DNA of 64,000 bases from JAHBWV01 sp964588385 (GTDB lineage: Bacteria > Planctomycetota > Phycisphaerae > Phycisphaerales > UBA1924): the NCBI GenBank assembly GCA_964588385.1, contig CAZPPG010000006.1, positions 1-64,000 on the forward strand, written 5' to 3'. The notes beneath the pieces are model-generated. The model was not told the DNA's origin, made no database searches, and was given only the letters and a program-made list of their open reading frames with translations. Of the stretch, positions 49,344 to 56,547 are shown piece after piece. A program made the position numbers and the translations under genes. Numbering within the stretch: the first letter of the stretch is position 1; every line of letters begins with the position of its first letter.

Positions 49344-51416
49344 TCACCGCGGCGGGTGGCCGGGCGGCACGGCGTGGAAGATCCGGGCAGAGAGCCCGGG
49401 CACCCGAGCATCCGTCGAATCGTTCATGAAGGATCCGACCAGATCGGCCACGTCGAACGTTGAATGGCTCCGGTTCACAACGACAACAACCCGTCGTCCA
49501 TTGAGTTCTCGTTCGAACGCGAGGACGTCGGCGTTTCCTGATTCCAGGAACCGGACTGTCCCATAACGAAGTGTGGCGCCGACTTCTGGGTCGCGACGCA
49601 GGGTGAGCCAGGCGCGGAACTGATCGAGCATCCAGAGGTCCGGCGCATCATCTGGATTCAGTGGGGGATCCTGATCCGGCCACTGGATGGGCTTGCGATT
49701 GTCAGGATCGTCCGGTCCGAAGACGCCAAACTCATCACCCGCGAAGATCATGGGGGAGCCGGGGAGCGTTGCTTGAAGTGCCACAGCCAGCACGGCTCGT
49801 CGGGACACCTCTTGCGACGGGCGCACACGTGCCGCGTCACGCCCGACATCGGCCATGGTCGCGCCGTCGTCGTACGCCGCGAGCGGGCGCGAGAGCATGG
49901 TGAGTAGGCGCGTGGTGTCGTGTGAACCGAGAAGGTTCATCTGGCAGAGCTCGGTGTGGGGAGCGTGAGAGAAGACGCGGAGAAGTCGCTCCGTGAGCGA
50001 CTGGCTGGAGGCGCGTGCCGATCCGGACGCCCACTCCACGACGGCGGACGCGAACGGATAGTTCATCTGGGCATCGAACGCGACGCCATTGAACCAAGGC
50101 TCCGCATCAAACCAGATCTCACCGATCAGGACCGCATCGGGATTGATTGACCGAACATGCGCTCGCCAGCGCGTCCAGAACGCGTTGCCAATCTCTGGAG
50201 CAACATCAAGTCGCCATCCATCGATGCCATCGGAAGGGTCTCCATCTCCGTTCGGATCCATCCATCGGGACGTCACGCGAAAGATGTGATCGGAGACCTC
50301 CGTCGTCAGATCACCCTCGGGGGTCTGGACAAACTCAGGCAGGTTGCCGTTGCGGGAATCCCACGCATCCCATCCAGCGAGTTGCCCATGTGCGTTGAAT
50401 CTGGCTCGGAACCAGTCCGCGTAGCGTGACTCGGCACCTCGCTCCATGATGTCCCTGAATGCCCAGAAATCGGTGCCCGTGTGGTTCCAGACGCCGTCCA
50501 GGATCACACGGATTCCACGCCTCTTGGCCTCGGGAAGCAGGGTATCGAGAAAGTATCGATCAGCGTCGGTGAAGTCCCACGTGGCGTCCGGCTCGGGATG
50601 CGCCGGGACCGGTCCGAATGTCGGGTCGATGTGTCGGAAGTCGCGGGCATCGTACTTGTGCAGAGAGGATGAGGCGAAGACCGGGCAGAAGTAGATCGCG
50701 GTGATCCCAAGCGATTCGATGTGAGCAAGAGTCTGATGGACGCCCTCCAGATCGCCTCCGTACCTGCGCGCGTAGATCGTGGCGCGGCGAGCTCCGCCCG
50801 GGCGATTCCAACCCGCGCTGGTTCGGCGATCGTCGGCCCGCAGGCGTGACCAAGCGATCTCGATCTCCTCAGTTGTGACGTCGCCAAAGTCAGACGTCCA
50901 CGCCACCGTGACGGCTTGTGGCCCGGTCGGGTCGTTGTTGCGGTCGCCGTTTCGGTATCGTTCGGGGAAGATCTGGTACCACGTCGCTCCAAGCGCCCAG
51001 TCAGGCGGGGCGTGGGCCGGGTCGAGTTGCTCATCAAGCGAAACGGGCTCTTGGCCGTCGACCCGGAGCCAGACGCGATCCATTGCTGTTCCTCGGGTGC
51101 CTTCATCCAGCATGAGCCTTGCCCGAACCGGCTCGGAGTCGTGCACGCCAACCTCGCCTCGCCAGGTCGGGACGCCGTCGGCACGCCGCAGTGGCACACG
51201 CATCCGAATCTCGAGAGAGGCGTCCAGAACCTCCATCCAAACGGGTTCGGGCCCTTGACCGGTCACGGTAATATCAAACAGGCCAAGTTCGGCAGAGAGC
51301 GGCGTCACTCTGATCTGAAGATCACGTGCCGAGGCGAGGCATGAGGTATCCCACGCCAACCCGACGAGTGCCGCGAGCCACCCCCGACTCAACAGCCGTT
51401 TCGAACGATCATGCAC
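49344..51416 (-). CDS. Secreted GH13 alpha-glucan hydrolase (neopullulanase/cyclomaltodextrinase-like)
   Basis: 690 residues from GTG (GGGAGGGAT about 6 nt upstream). A signal peptide of about 30 residues precedes a beta-sandwich N-domain to about 140 and the barrel. The four GH13 regions are present: DGVWNHTG (I), DGWRLDVAPE (II, nucleophile Asp), LIGEIWFDAEP (III, acid/base Glu) and NLLGSHDTTR (IV). GSHDT instead of NHD, and the N-domain, are features of the neopullulanase/cyclomaltodextrinase branch, which cuts alpha-1,4 and some alpha-1,6 bonds of maltodextrins or pullulan. It acts outside the cytoplasm. It shares the locus with GH31 and another GH13 enzyme. Confidence 0.9.
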   Translation of the reverse strand: MHDRSKRLLSRGWLAALVGLAWDTSCLASARDLQIRVTPLSAELGLFDITVTGQGPEPVWMEVLDASLEIRMRVPLRRADGVPTWRGEVGVHDSEPVRARLMLDEGTRGTAMDRVWLRVDGQEPVSLDEQLDPAHAPPDWALGATWYQIFPERYRNGDRNNDPTGPQAVTVAWTSDFGDVTTEEIEIAWSRLRADDRRTSAGWNRPGGARRATIYARRYGGDLEGVHQTLAHIESLGITAIYFCPVFASSSLHKYDARDFRHIDPTFGPVPAHPEPDATWDFTDADRYFLDTLLPEAKRRGIRVILDGVWNHTGTDFWAFRDIMERGAESRYADWFRARFNAHGQLAGWDAWDSRNGNLPEFVQTPEGDLTTEVSDHIFRVTSRWMDPNGDGDPSDGIDGWRLDVAPEIGNAFWTRWRAHVRSINPDAVLIGEIWFDAEPWFNGVAFDAQMNYPFASAVVEWASGSARASSQSLTERLLRVFSHAPHTELCQMNLLGSHDTTRLLTMLSRPLAAYDDGATMADVGRDAARVRPSQEVSRRAVLAVALQATLPGSPMIFAGDEFGVFGPDDPDNRKPIQWPDQDPPLNPDDAPDLWMLDQFRAWLTLRRDPEVGATLRYGTVRFLESGNADVLAFERELNGRRVVVVVNRSHSTFDVADLVGSFMNDSTDARVPGLSARIFHAVPPGHPPR

Positions 51417-51497
51417 CCTCTATCCCTCCCTTTTCGTGCCGCGGTCGAGCGTCTGTCTCGGCGACGCCTGGCCCATGATCATGACGCGATCAGTCGG

Positions 51498-51580
51498 GTT
51501 CCCGGCGAATCCGGCGGCGAGACCGAATCCGGCGGAAGTCCGGGAACTTCTTGACGGGAACCTGACGCGGACGGTACCTT
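51498..51580 (+). promoter_or_regulatory. Operator-like repeats and promoter upstream of the second pseudopilin gene
   Basis: Two direct repeats of CGAATCCGGCGG (51506-51517, 51524-51535; period 18 nt) are framed by an inverted pair GTTCCCGG (51498-51505) and CCGGGAAC (51540-51547). Four bases later comes TTGACG (51551-51556), an 18-nt spacer and TACCTT (51575-51580), a plausible but weak -10. The arrangement looks like a regulator site just upstream of a promoter. Confidence 0.45.
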
Positions 51581-51598
51581 AGTGCGTGCGGCGGAGCA

Positions 51599-51630
51599 AC
51601 AGGATGTTGCCCCGCTTGTGGTCATCCTGT
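51599..51630 (+). promoter_or_regulatory. Leader hairpin before the second pseudopilin gene
   Basis: ACAGGATG and CATCCTGT form an 8-bp stem with a 16-nt loop, 8 nt before the ribosome site GAGGAG (51638-51643). It could affect translation or message stability. Confidence 0.4.
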
Positions 51631-51649
51631 CCGGGACGAGGAGCTATCC

Positions 51650-52591
51650 ATGCAAGTTGGTGCGCAGTGTCGACGGGCATTCACACTGATTGAGCTGCTT
51701 GTGGTGATCGCGATCATCGCCCTGCTGATCGGCATTCTGCTGCCCGCGCTCGGCGAGGCCAGGAAGGCCGCTGCGGTGACAAAGTGCCTCGCCAACACGC
51801 GATCGATGGGCATGGCCCTGACGCACTACGCCAATGAGAACAAGGACTGGTATCCGTTGTTCCTGATGAATAACGCCCAGAAGACGGCATGGCGGACCAG
51901 CAAGATCCTCGCGAGCCAGAACTCCTACGGAGGCGTGGCGGGGCTCTTCAGTCTTTGGCAGGTCGGAGACGCCGAGGATGAGAACGGCGTGCTCACCGGC
52001 ACGGGACGATACGGGTATCGCGGCGCGGCCGGCCCTTCGGGCGATCCGAGCACGGCGACCTATCTGGGTTCAAGCCCTCCGGTATCCGTGCCCTTGATGT
52101 CCGGGTACATCGATGGATACGGGGCGATGAACTGCCCATCGGACCGCGAGGACCGGTACTACGGCAAGCTTCTGGATGACACGAACTACGCCACTGCAAC
52201 CGCGGTGGTGCCCAAGGCGCCGAACAGCGAACGGGACATCGTTTCCTACAACATCTCGTACATGTATATCGCGGGCTTCAAGACGTACGAGTCCGTGATC
52301 CTGAACCCCGCGCCGCTGTGGGGCGACGACACGAACGGGCCGGATTTCAGCACGAACTCGTTCTACAAGTCCAACAGCAACCACATCCCAGCCCGCGCAC
52401 AGCCCGGAAACTACGGCAAGGTGGACAATCACGGTGACAAGGGCGGGAACTGGGTGTTCACCGACGGACACGGCGATTTCATCGGGGGACGGCTTGAAGA
52501 GGTCTTCTTCGAGACCGGCGACTCCACGAACGCTCAGAGCATCAACACCATAGATCCGACGAGGAGTCGACGCGTTCAGACAATTGACTGA
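51650..52591 (+). CDS. Pseudopilin-like protein with H-x-DG-type C-terminus
   Basis: 313 residues. A very short basic leader is followed by the prepilin helix RAFTLIELLVVIAIIALLIG, nearly identical to that at 15745. The soluble domain ends with VDNHGDKGGNWVFTDGHGDF, a His...DG pattern of the large planctomycete prepilin-like families. Ribosome site GAGGAG 6 nt before the ATG. It stands between the GH13 gene and the sugar ABC transporter and is the only gene between two sugar-use modules. A role in secretion, adhesion or a glycan-linked pseudopilus is possible but unproven. Confidence 0.82.
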   Translation: MQVGAQCRRAFTLIELLVVIAIIALLIGILLPALGEARKAAAVTKCLANTRSMGMALTHYANENKDWYPLFLMNNAQKTAWRTSKILASQNSYGGVAGLFSLWQVGDAEDENGVLTGTGRYGYRGAAGPSGDPSTATYLGSSPPVSVPLMSGYIDGYGAMNCPSDREDRYYGKLLDDTNYATATAVVPKAPNSERDIVSYNISYMYIAGFKTYESVILNPAPLWGDDTNGPDFSTNSFYKSNSNHIPARAQPGNYGKVDNHGDKGGNWVFTDGHGDFIGGRLEEVFFETGDSTNAQSINTIDPTRSRRVQTID

Positions 52592-52750
52592 GACGCGTGA
52601 TCCTCTTGCGCACGCTATCCTTTCGCCCGCGCCGGCGAGTGTCGGCGGAAGCAGACGGGCACGACGTGCGCCCGACCGAGCACGGGAACTGACTGAAATC
52701 CGGATGCGGGTGCTGATCTGACAGACGCGAACGGACAAGCGAAGACCGGG

Positions 52751-53809
52751 GTGCTGCGGCGGCTTCTGGCAATCCAGGAGTCGGGGCTCGTGCTCGTGAT
52801 CGTGCTTATGGCCGCGGCGTTGACCATCTTCGGCGGCACAAAGATGGTGCCGCGTATGGATCCGGCGACGAATGCCGTCATCCGTGATCCGGAAACCGGC
52901 CAACCGGTTCGAGATCAGGTGAACAGGTTTCTCGACTCGCAGAATCTCGTGCAGGTCGCAAATAACGCGTCGTACATCGCGGTGATGGCCGTCGGGATGA
53001 CGGCCATCATTGCTCTGGCAGGGATCGATCTCTCGATCGGGTCTATTTATGCCCTGGCGGCCTTGGCCGGGGCGTTCGCGTTGCGGGAGTTGGAGCGATC
53101 CGCAGGGCTCGGGGTTGCGCTGCCGGTGGGTCTTGGCGTGTGCATGGGCGTGGGTGGCATGGCGGGGCTTTTAAACGGCGTGATGATCGTCGGACTGCGG
53201 GTGCACCCGTTCATCATCACACTGGGAACCATGGCGATCTATCGGGGCGTCGTGTTCGTGCTGAGTCGCGGACAGACCGTCAGCGGGTTCCCCGAGTCGA
53301 TCCAGAAGGGGTTCTTCAAGTTCACGGCCGGGGGCGTGCAGCCGGTTCCATCCCTCCTGATGGTGCTCACGATGGTGGGTGGGTGGTTCGTGCTTTCGCG
53401 GACCGTCCTGGGGCGGCGTGTCTACGCGATCGGCGGCAACGAGGTCGCGGCCCGCTATGCAGGCATCCCGGTCGGCCGCGTGAAGATCATCGTCTACACG
53501 CTGGCGGGGATGCTCGCCGGGCTGGCGGCGTGCATGTACGCGGGCTACTTTGGCGCCGCGACGTCGGACGCGGGCGCCGGATATGAACTGCGTGTCATCG
53601 CGGCGGCGGTGATCGGCGGGGCATCACTCTCCGGTGGGCGCGGCTCGGCGCTGGGAGCGGCGCTCGGGGCGATTGTGATCGAACTGATCAACAACGGCAT
53701 GATCATCCTGCAGGTCGATCAGAGCTACAACCAGATCGTGATGGGCGCGGCGATTGTTGTCGCGGTGCTCGTAGACCAGGCCAAGAGGCGTCCGGGTCGA
53801 CACCACTGA
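52751..53809 (+). CDS. CUT2-type sugar ABC transporter permease (RbsC-like)
   Basis: 352 residues from GTG (the ribosome site is weak and an in-frame stop lies upstream). Eight to ten hydrophobic segments; the family blocks ALAGIDLSIGSIYALAALAG, HPFIITLGTMAIYRGVVFVL and GAGYELRVIAAAVIGGASLS are clear. An insert with charged residues (about 36-60; MDPATNAVIRDPETGQPVRD) sits after the first membrane segment. It is followed by the binding lipoprotein and the double ATPase, so the importer is complete here. The substrate is probably a monosaccharide or short saccharide. Confidence 0.9.
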   Translation: MLRRLLAIQESGLVLVIVLMAAALTIFGGTKMVPRMDPATNAVIRDPETGQPVRDQVNRFLDSQNLVQVANNASYIAVMAVGMTAIIALAGIDLSIGSIYALAALAGAFALRELERSAGLGVALPVGLGVCMGVGGMAGLLNGVMIVGLRVHPFIITLGTMAIYRGVVFVLSRGQTVSGFPESIQKGFFKFTAGGVQPVPSLLMVLTMVGGWFVLSRTVLGRRVYAIGGNEVAARYAGIPVGRVKIIVYTLAGMLAGLAACMYAGYFGAATSDAGAGYELRVIAAAVIGGASLSGGRGSALGAALGAIVIELINNGMIILQVDQSYNQIVMGAAIVVAVLVDQAKRRPGRHH

Positions 53810-53849
53810 GTCCGGCCGGATGACACCGGCCTTCGACGGAGGTCCAACC

Positions 53850-54875
53850 ATGTCTCGTACGGTTCTGAATGTGCTGGGCGCCGCGTCGCTGCTCCTGGCT
53901 TCGCTGGCGGGATGCAAGAAGTCCGAGAGCGGCACGGCGGCAACGCCGGCGCCGGGGGGGGCAACCCCCAAGGCCGCGGCGAAGTCGGAGTATGTCTTCG
54001 GCGTGATCGCCAAGAGCCAGGCCAATCCGGTCTTCCAGGCGGCCCGCACGGGCGCGGAGGACGCGGCTCGAGACCTCTCTGCCAAGCACGGCGTGAAAGT
54101 CTCGGTGAACTGGCGCACGCCGAACACCGAGGATGCGCAGCAGCAGGCCCAGTTCATCGAGCAGCTCGCGGCCCAGGGCGTCGACGGCATCACGGTCTCT
54201 TGCACCGACGCAGCGGTCCTCACCGGCGCGATCGATGACGCGGTGAACAAGGGCGTCGAGGTTGCGACCTTCGACTCCGACGCGCCGGCGAGCAAGCGAT
54301 TCGCCTACTACGGCATCAACGATGAGGAGGCCGGCAGGGCGGTCGCTCGCGAGCTGGTGAAGGCGATGGGCGAAACGGGCGTGGTCGCGATTCTCGCGGG
54401 CAACCAGAGTGCGCCGAATCTCCAGACCCGCGTCCGCGGTGTGCGCGAGGAGATCGCCAAGCACCCCGGCATCACCGTCAAGGACGTGTACTACCACCCG
54501 GAGACCGCCCCCGACGCCGCGGCAAAGGTGAAGGACGTTCAGATCAATAACCCCGAGATCACCGGCTGGGCGATGGTCGGTGGCTGGCCGCTCTTCACGG
54601 AGAACGCCCTGGACGGCGTCGCGGGCAAGGCCAAGGTCGTGTCGGTCGACCACCTGCCCGAGCAGTTGAACTACGTGCGCGCCGATCAGGTCCAGGCGTT
54701 GATCGGTCAGGACTGTTACGGCTGGGGCTACAAGACGGTTGAGATGCTGTTCGAGAAGGTTCACGACAACAAAGATCCTGAGAACGTCATCAACAACTTC
54801 GATCTCTCCGTTGTGACCAAGGCCAACGTCGATGAGTACGCGGACACATGGAACAAGTGGCTCGGCAAGAAGTGA
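53850..54875 (+). CDS. CUT2-type sugar ABC transporter substrate-binding lipoprotein
   Basis: 341 residues from the ATG at 53850 (GGAGGTCC upstream). The lipobox is LASLAGC (about residue 22), then a Ser/Ala/Pro-rich tether. The RbsB-type fold follows: YVFGVIAKSQANPVFQAART, GVDGITVSCTDAAVLTGAID, VEVATFDSDAP, YYGINDEEAGRAVAREL and VVSVDHLPEQLNYVRADQVQ. It captures sugar for the neighbouring permease. The gap to the ATPase gene contains a terminator-like hairpin, so this protein may be made in larger amount than the ATPase. Confidence 0.9.
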   Translation: MSRTVLNVLGAASLLLASLAGCKKSESGTAATPAPGGATPKAAAKSEYVFGVIAKSQANPVFQAARTGAEDAARDLSAKHGVKVSVNWRTPNTEDAQQQAQFIEQLAAQGVDGITVSCTDAAVLTGAIDDAVNKGVEVATFDSDAPASKRFAYYGINDEEAGRAVARELVKAMGETGVVAILAGNQSAPNLQTRVRGVREEIAKHPGITVKDVYYHPETAPDAAAKVKDVQINNPEITGWAMVGGWPLFTENALDGVAGKAKVVSVDHLPEQLNYVRADQVQALIGQDCYGWGYKTVEMLFEKVHDNKDPENVINNFDLSVVTKANVDEYADTWNKWLGKK

Positions 54876-54888
54876 GCTAGCGGATCTC

Positions 54889-54918
54889 ACGCGGAGCATG
54901 GGGAACTCTGCTCCGCGT
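54889..54918 (+). terminator. Hairpin between the binding-protein and ATPase genes
   Basis: A perfect 10-bp stem ACGCGGAGCA / TGCTCCGCGT with a 10-nt loop, followed by CTTTGTCT. It lies 14 nt after the lipoprotein stop and 26 nt before the ATPase start. It may act as a partial terminator or as a 3' end that protects the lipoprotein message. Confidence 0.55.
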
Positions 54919-54943
54919 CTTTGTCTGGAGTGTGCCCGCTTCC

Positions 54944-56542
54944 ATGGATGCGATCGCGAACAAGCCGCTGGTGCTGGTCGAGCACGTCTCGAAGCGATTT
55001 GGCGTGACGCAGGCGCTCGACGATGTGTCGGCGTCGTTCCTTGCCGGAGAAGTGCACGCGTTGATGGGGGAGAACGGCGCAGGGAAGAGCACGCTCGGCA
55101 AGGTCATCGCCGGGCTTCACCGCCAGGATCACGGCATCGTCACGATCGACGGACACGCGCTTCGGCCCGGTTCCATCGACGACGCGTTCGCCCACGGTGT
55201 CCGGATCGTGCACCAGGAACTCGCGCAGTGTCCGAACCTGTCCGTCGCCGAGAATCTCTGCCTGCATGACATTCCGCGCGGGCGGTTCGGATTGGTCGAC
55301 CGACGCACGATGAACGATCGCGCTGCGAAGCTCGTGCATCAGCTGGAACCGGGGATCGACGTGACCCGGCCTCTCGGGCTTCTGTCGCCGGGATGGCGGC
55401 AGATCTGTCAGATTGCGGCCTCGCTCGAGCGTCGCGGAGACGGAAGTGGCAGCGATCCCAGGGTCATCGTGTTCGATGAGCCCACATCCTCGCTGTCGAT
55501 CTCCGAGGTCAACCGGTTGCTGGAGATCGTTCGTGACCTCGCGTCGCGCGGGCTGACGATCCTTTACGTCTCGCACCGAATGGGCGAGATCTTTGCGTGC
55601 TGCGATCGAGTCACGGTCCTGCGCGATGGAAAGTACGTGGCCACCTCGAACGTCCGAGAGATCGATGAACCGACGCTTGTGGAGCAGATGATCGGGCGGC
55701 GGGTGGCCGCGACGGGAGCGCGAGCAAGGACATCGGATGCCGGCGGCGGAGCCGAACGGCCTGACGCCGAGCACGCCGCGCGGAGAGCATCCGACAAGGG
55801 GCTTCACGTCTCGTCGGTATCTTCACCTGGGAAGCTCGAGAACGTCTCCTTCGACGTGGCGCCGGGTGAGATCGTGGGCATCGGCGGCCTGGTTGGTGCG
55901 GGCCGAAGCGAGTTGCTCGACGCGGTCTTCGGATTGGATGTTGCCGCGACCGGACGAGTTGAAGTCGCGGGCTCGGTGATCGAGTCTCGGAATCCGCGAG
56001 CGTCGATCCGGGCGGGAGTCGGCTATGTTCCAGAGGATCGAAAGATCCAAGGCCTGTTCTTCCAGCTCGGAATTGACGAGAACATCGTTGCGCCGATCAT
56101 GGGGTTGCTGGCCGCGCCCGGCGGCATCCGGCGTCGCGCGGAGGAGAATCGTCTCGTGGCGGAGCGAATCCGCTCGTTCCAGGTCAAGGCCGCGTCCGCC
56201 GCATCACTTCCCGGGTCGCTCTCGGGAGGCAATCAACAGAAACTGCTGCTTGCGAGATGGATGGGCAAAGAGACACGCGTGCTGCTGCTCGATGAACCCA
56301 CCCGCGGCATCGATGTCGGCACCAAGTCCGAGATCTACCGACTCATTCGCGATGCGGCGTCAAAGGGCGTGGCCGTGCTGCTGGTCTCCAGCGAGATGCC
56401 CGAACTGCTGCACCTTTCCGATCGCGTGCTGGTGATGTGTGATGGTCGTGTGACCGGCGAGTTGAGCGGCGAGCAGATGACACAGGCCAACATCCTGCGC
56501 CTGGCAACGATGGAGAGTCTGCAGAGCGCGGCTTCCACGTAG
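54944..56542 (+). CDS. CUT2-type sugar ABC transporter double ATPase (RbsA/MglA-like)
   Basis: 532 residues from the ATG at 54944 (a GTG at 54932 is the alternative). Two nucleotide-binding domains are visible. The first has Walker A MGENGAGKST (41-50), a degenerate signature LSPGWRQI and Walker B VIVFDEPTSSLS. The second has the shortened P-loop GLVGAGRSE, signature LSGGNQQKLLLARWM and VLLLDEPTRGIDVGTKSE. That asymmetry is normal for RbsA, AraG and MglA. A Gly/Ala/Arg-rich insert of about 35 residues links the two. It could also energise the transporter at 37763-39816, which has no ATPase. Convergent with the esterase gene 5 nt away. Confidence 0.92.
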   Translation: MDAIANKPLVLVEHVSKRFGVTQALDDVSASFLAGEVHALMGENGAGKSTLGKVIAGLHRQDHGIVTIDGHALRPGSIDDAFAHGVRIVHQELAQCPNLSVAENLCLHDIPRGRFGLVDRRTMNDRAAKLVHQLEPGIDVTRPLGLLSPGWRQICQIAASLERRGDGSGSDPRVIVFDEPTSSLSISEVNRLLEIVRDLASRGLTILYVSHRMGEIFACCDRVTVLRDGKYVATSNVREIDEPTLVEQMIGRRVAATGARARTSDAGGGAERPDAEHAARRASDKGLHVSSVSSPGKLENVSFDVAPGEIVGIGGLVGAGRSELLDAVFGLDVAATGRVEVAGSVIESRNPRASIRAGVGYVPEDRKIQGLFFQLGIDENIVAPIMGLLAAPGGIRRRAEENRLVAERIRSFQVKAASAASLPGSLSGGNQQKLLLARWMGKETRVLLLDEPTRGIDVGTKSEIYRLIRDAASKGVAVLLVSSEMPELLHLSDRVLVMCDGRVTGELSGEQMTQANILRLATMESLQSAAST

Positions 56543-56547
56543 CTTGC

